Assembly (NCBI RefSeq): GCF_004361855.1
Contig: NZ_SNWQ01000033.1
Span: forward strand, 1-64,000
Direction: 5' to 3'
From: Kribbella caucasensis
GTDB lineage: Bacteria; Actinomycetota; Actinomycetes; Propionibacteriales; Kribbellaceae
DNA: 64,000 nt
Positions 8,414-16,059 of this stretch are shown piece by piece. The translations under genes were made by a program, and so were the position numbers. The notes under the pieces were generated by a model. That model did no database searches and had not been told where the DNA came from. It saw only the letters and a program-made list of their open reading frames with translations. Positions within the stretch are counted from its first letter, which is position 1. Each line of letters opens with the position of its first letter.

Positions 8414-9682
8414 ATGAGCTCCACATCAGGTCGCGTGGTCATCGGCATGGACCCGCACAAGCGCTCAGCCACCGTCGAGGTCATGTCCGCGAACGAGACC
8501 ATCCTTGGTGGTTGCCGGTTCGGCACCGACCGCGACGGCTACGCCGCCTTGCTGCGGTATGGCAGGCAGTGGCCGGACCGGGTCTGGGCGATCGAGGGCT
8601 GTGCCGGGATCGGTAAGCACCTCGCGAATCGGCTGCTCGCCGACGGTGAACAGGTCGTTGATGTGCCGCCGAAGCTGTCAGCCCGGGCACGGGTCTTCGC
8701 GACCGGGCAGGGACGCAAGACCGATGCCACCGACGCGCACTCGGTCGCGCTGGTCGGGACGCGGATGACGGGGCTGCGTCCGGTGGTCAATGACGAGCAG
8801 CTCGCGGTGCTGCGGATCCTGGTTGACCGGCGCCGGTCGCTGGGTGAGGACCACACCCGGATGGTGTCGCAGCTGCACCAGCTGCTGTTGGAACTGATCC
8901 CCGGTGGGGCGAAGAAGGACCTGTCGGCCCGCCAGGCCAAGGCACTGCTCGCGAAGGTCCGACCCCGTGACGCTGCAGGGAGGACCCGACGACGGGTCGC
9001 CGCGGAACTGATCAGCGACCTGGAGCGGATCTACGCGCGGAAGAAGGCCGCCAACAAGGAGCTCACCGAGCTCGTCGCCGCCACCGGGACTGGACTGCTG
9101 GACCTCAACGGCATCGGCCCATCGGGCGCGGCCCGGCTACTCGTGGAGGTCGGCGACATCACCCGGTTCCCGACCAAGGCGCACTTCGCGTCCTGGAACG
9201 GCACCGCGCCCATCGACGCCTCCTCCGGCGACCAGGTCCGCCACCGGCTCTCCCGCGCGGGCAACCGGCAGATCAACCGCGTGCTGCACATCATGGCCCG
9301 CGTCCAGATCCGCAACCCCAGCCAGGGCCGTGACTACTACGAGCGGAAGAAGGCCGACGGCAAAGCGCCGATGGAGGCGATGCGATGCGTGAAGCGACGA
9401 CTCTCCGACATCGTTTACCACCAGATGCTCAACGACGCGCTGGCCCAGACGGGGACGGGCCCGGGAGGACACCGGGGAACGTCTACCGACTCCAGCGTGA
9501 CCGGCTCACATCCCCACGCCGGTTCTTCGGACAAGTCACTTCCCGGGCCCGCCACCGACGACCATACGCCCACACACAGCCCGTTCTTCACCCCCTCGAC
9601 CCCGCGCCCACTCAGCAGCGCCGACCCACAGCCGACGTCAAGCGCACTTTGCTTGACACCGGCGAGGACCGGCGCATCCTGA
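8414..9682 (+). CDS. IS110-family transposase
   Basis: 422 aa, full length. The N-terminal RuvC-like DEDD domain has Asp13 (GMDPHK), Glu61 (AIEGC), Asp104 and Asp107 (KTDATDA). A coiled-coil region follows at about 180-215. The C-terminal Transposase_20 domain has the LNGIGPSGAARLL helix-hairpin motif and SRAGNRQINR, which carries the catalytic Ser. A low-complexity Ser/Pro/Thr tail follows, as in related actinobacterial copies. GGGAGGA sits 5 bases before the ATG. All key residues are present, so the element may be active. It would use a bridge RNA encoded upstream. Confidence 0.93.
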   Translation: MSSTSGRVVIGMDPHKRSATVEVMSANETILGGCRFGTDRDGYAALLRYGRQWPDRVWAIEGCAGIGKHLANRLLADGEQVVDVPPKLSARARVFATGQGRKTDATDAHSVALVGTRMTGLRPVVNDEQLAVLRILVDRRRSLGEDHTRMVSQLHQLLLELIPGGAKKDLSARQAKALLAKVRPRDAAGRTRRRVAAELISDLERIYARKKAANKELTELVAATGTGLLDLNGIGPSGAARLLVEVGDITRFPTKAHFASWNGTAPIDASSGDQVRHRLSRAGNRQINRVLHIMARVQIRNPSQGRDYYERKKADGKAPMEAMRCVKRRLSDIVYHQMLNDALAQTGTGPGGHRGTSTDSSVTGSHPHAGSSDKSLPGPATDDHTPTHSPFFTPSTPRPLSSADPQPTSSALCLTPARTGAS

Positions 9683-9723
9683 CCAAGGCGGGGAACGAGT
9701 ACCTCCCTTGACACAGAGGGGAG

Positions 9724-9756
9724 CCATGACCGCGCGATCGGCCGCATGACAGGACG
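9724..9756 (+). repeat. CGGCATG dispersed repeat, diverged copy
   Basis: CATGACCGCGCGATCGGCCG then CATGACAGGACGG, immediately after the IS110 right end. Confidence 0.5.
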
Positions 9757-9782
9757 GCCCAAGCAGATTGCCGGGTGGGTGT

Positions 9783-10091
9783 TCAGGACGCGCCGTCCAC
9801 CAGCTCCGCGCCTTGGATGACCTCACCGGTGCCAACTAGCTGCGACGGCTCCGCCATCAACGGCTCCAGCAGCCGCCCGACGGCGGGACCCACGACGGGC
9901 AGCGCCGCGGTCGCCTGCTCCTCGGACACCCATAGGTTGACGATCGCGTTGCGTCCCCGACCCAAGTCCACTACGAGGCTGCCGAGGAACCCCGGCTGCT
10001 CGGAGTGGATCCGGTCGAACTCAGCGACGTCACCGGCCGCCGCAGCCCGCTTGGCGTCGTCCCAGGTGTTGAGCCTCACCACTGCGTACAT
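9783..10091 (-). CDS. ABM/Dabb-like small protein
   Basis: 102 aa. A ferredoxin-like alpha+beta pattern (MYAVVRLNTW, PGFLGSLVVDLGRGRNAIVNLW, SEEQATAALPVVGPAVGRLL) suggests the antibiotic-biosynthesis-monooxygenase-like dimeric barrel fold. No cofactor residue can be assigned, so a catalytic role is uncertain. GGAGG stands 8 bases before the ATG. Single gene between repeats at 9724 and 10201. Confidence 0.7.
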   Translation of the reverse strand: MYAVVRLNTWDDAKRAAAAGDVAEFDRIHSEQPGFLGSLVVDLGRGRNAIVNLWVSEEQATAALPVVGPAVGRLLEPLMAEPSQLVGTGEVIQGAELVDGAS

Positions 10092-10200
10092 CTGCCGAAC
10101 CTCCGTCCTCGATACTTCCCGGCCACGGTATCTTCGGCAGCTCCGCCGATCGACCTCACCGGGTCACGCCTGGCCGCGATGGCACGACAGAGCGGATCCC

Positions 10201-10230
10201 GGCAGATCCGTGCACTCGCGCCGGGCATGA
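10201..10230 (+). repeat. CGGCATG dispersed repeat, rearranged copy
   Basis: GGCAGATCCGTGCACTCGCG then CCGGGCATGA; the two half-units are in swapped order compared with the long copies. Confidence 0.45.
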
Positions 10231-10245
10231 AGCAGGTTGGGATGC

Positions 10246-10475
10246 GTGATCGAGTGTCCTGTTTGCGGAGCGACGAGCTGACAACACCGCCTCCAAACGG
10301 CGTGGCCCTTGCGCCGCGATACGAGGACGTGTTGGGTGAGCCGTCCTACGAGGTCTGCCGGAACTGCGGCTTCGAGTTCGGAAACGACGACAACCCCGGA
10401 ACCGCCGCGCCCGTCTCGTTCGAGGAGTACAGAGGCGAGTGGGAGGCAGAAGGACGCCCGCGATTCGATGCGTGA
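10246..10475 (+). pseudogene. Zinc-ribbon protein gene, frameshifted
   Basis: GTG at 10246 starts VIECPVCGATS and meets TGA. A frame shifted by one base carries on as DELTTPPPNG and then PSYEVCRNCGFEFGNDDN and FEEYRGEWEAEGRPRFDA. Together they make a small two-CxxC protein (CPVC, then CRNC-GFEFG) of the kind common as single genes in bacteria. The frame break lies at about 10266-10277. Unless it is a sequence error, the zinc site is split and the gene is dead. Confidence 0.65.
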
Positions 10476-10503
10476 GGCGCGCAACGCGGCATGTCCGGAT
10501 GAC
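10476..10503 (+). repeat. CGGCATG dispersed repeat
   Basis: GGCGCGCAACGCGGCATGTC then CGGATG; begins directly after the stop codon of the zinc-ribbon gene. Confidence 0.65.
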
Positions 10504-10885
10504 CTCGCCCCGGTAGTCGCTCGCCACGCCCTCGCACGACCGCTGGGCTGACTCGCCCCAGCGGTCGACAATTAGCTGCCGAGCACCTCGTCGTCGTGGC
10601 TGGCTTCCCATGCCAGATACTCCCTAAGCAGGGCGACTGGTGCGCGGCGGCGGGCAGGTTGTCGTTGTTGCCTGCCCGATCTCGCTAGGCACGCCGGCCG
10701 GCCAGGGGCTGGTCGACGCGGGTCGTACCGGCTGCTCGGACGGCCACTCACGGCCTGGAGGTCGGCCGGGTATGTCGGCTATCTGAGGTTCATGGCGAAC
10801 GCCGGTTTGGCGTTTGAGAGCACGCCACCAAAGAGGGACGATCGAAGTATCTCCGTCCAACGCGAGCTTTCAGAAGGTGATTGTC
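10504..10885. other. Intergenic region with a minus-strand tail
   Basis: No complete gene. The minus strand reads LLREYLAWEASHDDEVLGS then stop (10574-10630), which looks like the end of a lost protein of unknown family. The rest shows nothing. Confidence 0.35.
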
Positions 10886-11473
10886 GTGACTGGGACGATG
10901 TGGGTTCCGCGGAGTCGCGGAGCCGTCAGTGGCACGTTGCTCGTACTGCTCGGCGTGTGGGGCGCTTTCATTCCGTTCGTCGGTCCGTACTTCGACTACG
11001 CCTACACGCCCGACAACACGTGGGACTACACAACGGGCAGGCTCCTCCTGGAGATCCTGCCGGGTGCCGGCGTCGTGCTCGGCGGGCTGCTGGTGCTCGG
11101 CAGTGCCAACCGCGCGGCGGCGATGCTCGGGGGCTGGTTGGCCGCGTTAAGCGGAGCGTGGTTCGTTCTCGGCGTTCCGCTCTCGGCGGTCTGGGAGAGC
11201 CCGACGGTCGGTGAGCCGATCGGCGGCACGACGCGGCAATTCCTCGAGTACGTCGGCTTCTTCGGTGGACTCGGCGTCACGATCGTGTTCTTGGCCGCGT
11301 TCGCGTTGGGCAGGTTCGCCGTGGTGGGCGTCCGGGAGGTCGAACGCGCTGCGCAGGCGGTGACGCCGGAGGAGCGCGTGACGACCGCACCCGCGGCGGC
11401 ACCCGAGCGGGAACGAGCGACCGGCTGGCGCCGCTTCAGTTGGCGCAGGTCCAGGCACGCCAGCACTCGATGA
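10886..11473 (+). CDS. Four-helix membrane protein
   Basis: 195 aa from the GTG at 10886, chosen because AGAAGG sits about 8 bases before it. Four hydrophobic segments: about 12-32 (GTLLVLLGVWGAFIPFVGPY), 57-75 (LEILPGAGVVLGGLLVLG), 81-101 and 127-150. A soluble Arg/Ala-rich tail (ERERATGWRRFSWRRSRH) should face the cytoplasm. No transporter or enzyme motif is seen; function unknown. Single gene between repeats. Confidence 0.65.
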   Translation: MTGTMWVPRSRGAVSGTLLVLLGVWGAFIPFVGPYFDYAYTPDNTWDYTTGRLLLEILPGAGVVLGGLLVLGSANRAAAMLGGWLAALSGAWFVLGVPLSAVWESPTVGEPIGGTTRQFLEYVGFFGGLGVTIVFLAAFALGRFAVVGVREVERAAQAVTPEERVTTAPAAAPERERATGWRRFSWRRSRHASTR

Positions 11474-11555
11474 CGCCCTGTCCTCGGGGCAAGTCGGCCA
11501 CCGGGGGAATCGGTGCCGCAGAAACGCAGAAAACCGCGAAACCCAGGCGCGCGCA

Positions 11556-11600
11556 CATCGGCATGACCGCGCGGATCGCGGCATGTCAGGATGTTCAGCG
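11556..11600 (+). repeat. CGGCATG dispersed repeat, best long copy
   Basis: Reads CATCGGCATGACCGCG, CGGAT, CGCGGCATGTCAGGATG. Bases 11558-11583 are identical over 26 nt to 18922-18947. Its arms can pair (CATG with CATG, CCGCG with CGCGG). The ATG of the next gene lies at its right edge. Confidence 0.8.
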
Positions 11601-12055
11601 ACGTAGAACCGTTTGTGATTGGCGTCGAGGTCGTCGGAGGCAGTATGGGGGTTGTCGTAGTCGTGCCCGGCCAGGCCGAGCCGTGGATGGTGTCGAACCG
11701 GGCATTCGCGATGCTCGTGGACGTCGCCACCGAGCTAGTCGAGGATCCTGCCGACGAGGACGTGATGGCCGGCGCTGCTGCGAACCATGGTCTGTTCCTG
11801 GACAGCCTCGACCAACCTCAGCGCAACCGCGTTGCCGCTGCGTTGGCCAATGCAGCGGCGCAGCTCCGCAGTCGGCTTCTCGGTCAGCGCCAAGTGGATG
11901 GCTGGTCGCTGTCGTTGGCGAGCTCTCTGCCTGTCCTTGAGATGTGGTTGGAGGGGTTGGTTGAGGAGGCGGAGGAAGCTACAGCACACCCGCGAACATC
12001 CCATGACCGCGCGGAACGCGGCTACTTGAGCGGAACGCTATGCCGCAGCGCCTGA
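11591..12055 (+). CDS. Hypothetical protein with repeat-encoded tail
   Basis: 154 aa. The start at 11591 lies within the right edge of a repeat copy; a later ATG (MGVVVVVPGQ) is possible. The N-terminal half is hydrophobic beta (FVIGVEVVGGSMGVVVVVPG) followed by helices (FAMLVDVATELVEDPADEDV, RNRVAAALANAAAQLRSRLL). I do not recognise it. The last 20 or so residues are read through the repeat copy at 11992-12030, so the original protein probably ended earlier, near the Glu-rich EEAEEATAHP. Confidence 0.55.
   Translation: MFSDVEPFVIGVEVVGGSMGVVVVVPGQAEPWMVSNRAFAMLVDVATELVEDPADEDVMAGAAANHGLFLDSLDQPQRNRVAAALANAAAQLRSRLLGQRQVDGWSLSLASSLPVLEMWLEGLVEEAEEATAHPRTSHDRAERGYLSGTLCRSA
11992..12030 (+). 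repeat. CGGCATG dispersed repeat inside a 3' coding end
   Basis: ACATCCCATGACCGCGCGGA then ACGCGGCTACTTGAG. It overlaps the 3' end of the preceding gene. Confidence 0.6.
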
Positions 12056-12076
12056 CAGCGGCAGATGCGTGAGGGC
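12054..12076 (+). repeat. CGGCAGATG repeat half-unit
   Basis: ACAGCGGCAGATGCGTGAGG; half-unit at the stop of the preceding gene. Confidence 0.5.
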
Positions 12077-12143
12077 CGCAAAGTCGAGGAGTGACGCATC
12101 CAATCGGACACCCTGTCGCCAGCCCGGCACGGGTGATCCGGCG

Positions 12144-12716
12144 CTATCCGTCGGTCTGGTCGGACTGCTTGCGGACGCGGAAGCGGAGGATGGTCGCGTC
12201 GCCCGACCGCGTGCTGCTGAGCGGTTCCAGGTCTGTCCTCGCAAGGCCCGGGGACGAGAAGCGGATGCCGTCGCCGAGGAGCACCGGCAGCACATACACC
12301 AGGATCTCGTCGACGAGCCCCCGCTGCAGGCACTGGCTGGCCACGTCGGCGCCGAGGATTTCGAGGTTCTTGCCGCCCGCGGCGTCCAGTGCGGTGGCGA
12401 CGGCTTCCCCGATGTCGCCGGAGAGGATCGTGACCTCCGGGTCCGGCGGCTCCAGCGGTCTATGGGTGAGGAGGAACATCGGTCCGGAGAAGGGGTAGTC
12501 GGTGCTGCCCGGCTCCTCGGCCTCCATCTGGTCGCCTACCTCCCAGGTCCGCCGGCCGACGAGCATGGCGCCGGTGGCCGCGGCGACCTCCGCGAAATCG
12601 TCCGGTGCCACGAAGTCGGCGAGAGCGCGACCACCGCCCCAGTCCATCGAGTGGCCGGGACCCGCGATGAAGCCGTCAAGCGACATACACCTGTTCACGA
12701 CTACCTTGCCGCTCAT
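12144..12716 (-). CDS. Dihydrofolate-reductase-family protein (RibD C-terminal-like)
   Basis: 190 aa. The signature VVVNRCMSLDGFIAGP at the start, GAMLVGRRTWE (about 50-60), PMFLLTHRP and GKNLEILGADVASQCLQRGLVDEILVYV mark the DHFR/RibD reductase fold that binds NADPH. These stand-alone paralogues are common and mostly of unknown substrate; a DHFR role in folate synthesis should not be assumed. Single gene flanked by repeats. Confidence 0.88.
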   Translation of the reverse strand: MSGKVVVNRCMSLDGFIAGPGHSMDWGGGRALADFVAPDDFAEVAAATGAMLVGRRTWEVGDQMEAEEPGSTDYPFSGPMFLLTHRPLEPPDPEVTILSGDIGEAVATALDAAGGKNLEILGADVASQCLQRGLVDEILVYVLPVLLGDGIRFSSPGLARTDLEPLSSTRSGDATILRFRVRKQSDQTDG

Positions 12717-13150
12717 TTCACAGCCGCCATCCTTGGGTCGTCACCGCACGGCTGGCGCTTCCTGAGCTGACACCTGCCGGATCTCAGCGCGCGCCGCCAC
12801 GAGTTCAGATCTTTGCTCCGATTCGGGGCGTACGGCAAGTGCCGCGTCAGTACCACTCACGTGACGCCTGGCGGCCGGAGCAGTAGCGACATGCAACATC
12901 CGCATCTCGGCATGACCGGACGTTGCGCCCTGGCGACGGCGTGGAGCGGCACACCTGTCAAGAGCTGATCCGCCTAGCGCAGTCTATTCATGGAAACAGG
13001 TGGGCCACGGCGCCTCATACCCTCGACCTCTCACACCAAGCCGGCGTCAACGGCGGACCGCGTGGCGTGCCCCACTGTTGTGCCAATCCACAACTTACGC
13101 TCGGGTACGTTGAGGTTGAGCGGTCCTGCGACAACTGCTGAGGAGATGTC
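12717..13150. other. Intergenic region
   Basis: Contains the repeat at 12901-12927. No credible gene on either strand. Confidence 0.4.
12901..12927 (+). repeat. CGGCATG dispersed repeat
   Basis: CGCATCTCGGCATGACCGGA then CGTTG; single-unit copy ending in the common ACGTTG. Confidence 0.65.
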
Positions 13151-14029
13151 ATGGAGCGCATGACTCCCCGAACGGTGACCCTCCACGGCCATGAGCTCTC
13201 GTACCTGGACAGCGGCACGGGCCCAGTGGTGCTCTTCATCCATGGGATTCTTGGCTCGCACCGCAACTGGGCCCACCTCATCGACCGCATAGATGACAAC
13301 CACCGGGTGATCGTGCCGGATCTCTTCGGGCACGGCGAGTCGGCCAAGCCGGTGGGCGACTACTCGCTCGGCGCCCACGCGGCGACAATGCGCGACCTAC
13401 TGGACCGCCTCGGCATCGAGCGGGTCACCCTCGTCGGGCACTCCCTCGGCGGGGGGATAGCGATGGAGTTCTACTACCTATTCCCGGAGCGGGTCGAGCG
13501 CCTGGTCCTCGTCGCGAGCGGCGGGCTGGGCCGGGAGGTCAACCCGGTCCTGCGGTCCGCGACCCTGCCCGGGGCCGAATGGCTCCTGCCCCTCATCGCC
13601 TCGGGGTGGGTACGGGCGCGCGCCGAGACCGCCGGGCGGGTCATGTCCAGGGCGGGCTGGAAGCCCGGCTCGGATATCGCCGCGATCTGGCAGGGCTTCA
13701 CCTCGCTCGGGGACGGCGAGAGCCGGCGCGCCTTCCTGGCCACGACCCGCGCCGTCATTGACCCCGGAGGCCAAAGCGTCAGCGCCCACGACTACCTGCC
13801 CGACGCCGTGCCGATCCCGACACTCGTCGTCTGGGGCTCCCGGGACCGGATGATCCCGGCGTGGCACGCGATCAGCGCGCAGCAGTCGATTCCGGCGTGT
13901 CGCGTCGAGTTGTTCCACGGAGCCGGTCACTTCCCGCACCTCGATGAACCGGACCGCTTCGCCAAGCTGCTGCGGGACTTCATCGCGACGACCCGACGGG
14001 AGAAGCCCCCGAGCGCGTCCGGGGCTTGA
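13151..14029 (+). CDS. Alpha/beta hydrolase
   Basis: 292 aa, no signal peptide. HG at 31-32, GHSLGG nucleophile Ser98, acid Asp233 (WGSRDRMIP) and base His261 (GAGHFPHLDEP). It has the full epoxide-hydrolase/lipase-like layout with a helical cap (about 130-210). Active-site residues are intact; the substrate is unknown. GAGGAG lies 6 bases before the ATG. A terminator-like hairpin overlaps the stop codon. Confidence 0.92.
   Translation: MERMTPRTVTLHGHELSYLDSGTGPVVLFIHGILGSHRNWAHLIDRIDDNHRVIVPDLFGHGESAKPVGDYSLGAHAATMRDLLDRLGIERVTLVGHSLGGGIAMEFYYLFPERVERLVLVASGGLGREVNPVLRSATLPGAEWLLPLIASGWVRARAETAGRVMSRAGWKPGSDIAAIWQGFTSLGDGESRRAFLATTRAVIDPGGQSVSAHDYLPDAVPIPTLVVWGSRDRMIPAWHAISAQQSIPACRVELFHGAGHFPHLDEPDRFAKLLRDFIATTRREKPPSASGA
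14003..14027 (+). terminator. Hairpin over the hydrolase stop codon
   Basis: AAGCCCC pairs with GGGGCTT across an 11-base loop. There is no U-tract, as usual in this group. It probably ends the hydrolase transcript. Confidence 0.45.
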
Positions 14030-14204
14030 CCGTTCCGCGCACCTGTGGGAGCCGGTCAGCACACCCGGAACGGCAGAGGCACCGTCGACCGGGTCAACCT
14101 CGCGGCGCTGCGGTCCCACGTCGAGCAACTCCACCGGCGCTCTCACGCGCGTGCGACGCAGCGGATACGGGCAGACAGGGCCGACAGGTCCAACCCAACG
14201 CATT

Positions 14205-14247
14205 GTCATCGGCATGAGCGCACACAGCGGCAAATGAGTGCGTTCTG
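14205..14247 (+). repeat. CGGCATG dispersed repeat
   Basis: GTCATCGGCATGAGCGCACA, then CAGCGGCAAATGAGTGCGTT. Confidence 0.6.
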
Positions 14248-14268
14248 CATGAGGCTCTCAGACGGTCT

Positions 14269-14445
14269 ATGCATGAACTGTGCGACCTCGAACACTTGTA
14301 CCCGGACGAGATGGCCACCTGGCTGATCGTCTTGGGGCGTGAGCAAGCTCAGGTCGACGATCGCCGACGATGCGTCGGCGGCAGCTGCAGATCTTCGGCT
14401 GGCTTCCTCTTAGCATGGGACGCATGGAGTGCCCGAAGGAGCTAG
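14269..14445 (+). CDS. Possible 58-aa small protein
   Basis: ATG at 14269 opens a 58-aa frame starting MHELCDLEHLYPDEMATWLI with no recognised family. The first half has ordinary amino-acid usage and the second half is Arg/Ser-rich, so this may be a gene tail or chance. No good ribosome-binding site. The remaining DNA between 14030 and 14554 holds only the repeat at 14205. Confidence 0.25.
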   Translation: MHELCDLEHLYPDEMATWLIVLGREQAQVDDRRRCVGGSCRSSAGFLLAWDAWSARRS

Positions 14446-14554
14446 ACCCCCGCGATGGCGCCTCCCAGCCGGATGACGGCCACATGGCCGTGGCTGAGTC
14501 GACTGCGGAGTGCGCCCCGGGGTTGGTCAGGACGGACTCACGGTGGGTGCTGGC

Positions 14555-14995
14555 GTGAACGGGGAACGGGACCGTGACGCTGGAGGACGCGCACGTCAGG
14601 CTCGTCCTCGCGACGCGCTGGGCCGGCCACTGCCCTATGGCAGCACCGGCGTCGATCCCGTCTCCGAGGAGCCGCTGCCGCCAGCGGAGACCCTGACCTA
14701 CGCCTGGAAACTCGTGAAGGACGGACGGCCGTTCGCTGCGCATGAGGTGTTCGAGGCGCGATGGAAGGCCGGTCCGCCCGAGGAGAGCGACCTGTGGCAG
14801 GGGCTGGCACAGATCTGCGTCGGGCTCACCCATGCTGCCCGCGGCAATAGCGTCGGTGCGATCCGGCTCGTCGAGCGGGCCGTTGCCCGTCTCGAGGAGT
14901 ACGGCGCGAGCGGTGGGCCGGTGTACGGGCTTGACCTGGGGGCGGTGAGAACGTGGGCGCACGACCGCGTGCGGGCAGGCTCCTCAACGGAGTAG
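14555..14995 (+). CDS. DUF309 family protein
   Basis: 146 aa from the GTG at 14555; other GTG codons just upstream are possible. The start RDRDAGGRARQARPRDALGR and the core GRPFAAHEVFEARWKAGPPEE, LWQGLAQICVGLTHAARGNSVGA match DUF309, an all-helical protein with a conserved H-E-x-x-E-x-x-W and W-Q-G-L pattern. Function unknown; related proteins sit near riboflavin or chromosome-partition genes elsewhere, but not here. The 3' end abuts a truncated HbhA-like gene on the other strand. Confidence 0.85.
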   Translation: MNGERDRDAGGRARQARPRDALGRPLPYGSTGVDPVSEEPLPPAETLTYAWKLVKDGRPFAAHEVFEARWKAGPPEESDLWQGLAQICVGLTHAARGNSVGAIRLVERAVARLEEYGASGGPVYGLDLGAVRTWAHDRVRAGSSTE

Positions 14996-15000
14996 CGCAT

Positions 15001-15310
15001 GGCTTTCCCCGGCTGGCGAGCTCGTCGTAGCTGTCGCCGGCCTTACCGAGTTTGATGCGGGCGAAGGCCTGAGCCCGTTCCGGCAGTGCCTTCACGTCGC
15101 GAGGTAGCGCGCCGAGGCGCTTGGCGACGGCCTTGGGTTCGGACCTCAGCTCGGCGGCCAGCCTGACCGGCATCTCGCGCAGCTTCTCAATCTCGCGCAG
15201 CTTCTCAATCTCGCGCAGCTTCTCAACCGCCAGGTCGCCTGCACCGGTCACCACGTACAGCGGATTCCGGTCGGTGGGGCTGTTCCTCTTGGTGTCGGCA
15301 GTGCGGACCA
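15001..15310 (-). pseudogene. HbhA-like protein fragment
   Basis: The frame reads TDRNPLYVVTGAGDLAVEKL, a Glu/Lys heptad-like stretch, then LPERAQAFARIKLGKAGDSY and DELASRGK. This is the helical start of heparin-binding-haemagglutinin-like actinobacterial proteins. The family normally starts with ATG just before ADTK; here that position reads ACT, and only a CTG at 15310, 6 bases after GGAGGG, could serve. The basic C-terminal region is missing where the DUF309 gene ends. An 18-bp unit is repeated three times inside it. Confidence 0.6.
15174..15226. repeat. 18-bp in-frame tandem repeat
   Basis: CTCGCGCAGCTTCTCAAT occurs at 15174, 15192 and (17 of 18) 15210. On the minus strand it encodes repeats of IEKLRE within the HbhA-like fragment. 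Confidence 0.9.
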
Positions 15311-15538
15311 GGCTGTCCCTCCTCCACGGCGTGGCCTGGTCGCTGCTCGCCAGGCAGGTGGTCACGTCTGCACCACCCCAGTCGACCGCACGTCCCGCCG
15401 CCGGGCTAGGGGTTACCGCCGCGTAACGGTTGACGAGATCATGCCAACATCGGTGAACTGGCCGAATTCGCGTTGGGAACCCGCCGACCAGGAGTGTTCC
15501 GCGGTGACGGTTCCCACGTCGCCTCAAGGAGAGGGCCA

Positions 15539-15715
15539 ATGCCCGATTCATTTTCACCGTTCCTGCCCTTCGCCTCGATGCTGCTCGTAGTGTTCGCGGC
15601 ACCGGTGAGCGCGCTGGCCGCACGGGTGCAGCGCGGGTCCGAGCACAACGCGTGGGAGGGCACGTGCGAGGCCAGGGAGCGGTGTCGAGACTGGGCATCA
15701 CTGACGAACGCGTGA
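15539..15715 (+). CDS. Small membrane-anchored protein
   Basis: 58 aa starting at the ATG at 15539, with AAGGAGAGGG 3-9 bases upstream. The N-terminus is one hydrophobic helix (FLPFASMLLVVFAAPVSALA), then a polar tail containing two Cys (CEARERC). It may be a short exported or anchored peptide; no family recognised. Confidence 0.4.
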   Translation: MPDSFSPFLPFASMLLVVFAAPVSALAARVQRGSEHNAWEGTCEARERCRDWASLTNA

Positions 15716-16059
15716 CCTCGAGCCGTTCTGGTCGGCGGCTCGAGCCTTCAGCAATCGCCTTCCGATGCAGGGCCGACACGGTTAGAAGGCCTGAGCGGGA
15801 GTAGGGAAGCGGAACGTCGTCGTTCTCTCATCGCTCGCGTGCTCTTCGTCGGCATCCTCTTCGCCGGCGCGATGGGCCACCTGGGCGGACCGGCCGTCCG
15901 CAGATCGGCTACTTGTTTCCGGTAGCCAGATGTGTAGCCGGGACTGGACTTGACCCGGTTCCGCTCACCTGACGGCATCGATCTGCGCGTAACCGCGGCA
16001 ACGTCAACACGGGAGGACAGGAGCGCATCGCGCGTGACACCACATCCTCAGGGAATCAG
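15716..16059. other. Intergenic region
   Basis: No credible gene or repeat copy seen. Confidence 0.35.

Larger units (their letters stand above)
8166..9722 (+). mobile_element. IS110-family insertion sequence
   Basis: Apparently complete element: about 250 bp of non-coding left end, a full transposase gene, and a short right end (AGTACCTCCCTTGACACAGA) typical of actinobacterial IS110 elements. IS110 elements lack terminal inverted repeats, so the boundaries are estimates. In the IS110 group the left non-coding end encodes the bridge RNA that pairs with target and donor DNA; 8170-8410 is where it should lie. Confidence 0.75.

Noticed and set aside
12144..12716. Folate-pathway dihydrofolate reductase (folA)
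   Set aside because: Sequence pattern is of the RibD-C-like paralogue group and no thyA is near.
14826..15779. 317-aa minus-strand frame
   Set aside because: Only the middle 100 residues are HbhA-like; the rest is Arg/Pro-rich shadow of other sequence, so it was reduced to a fragment.
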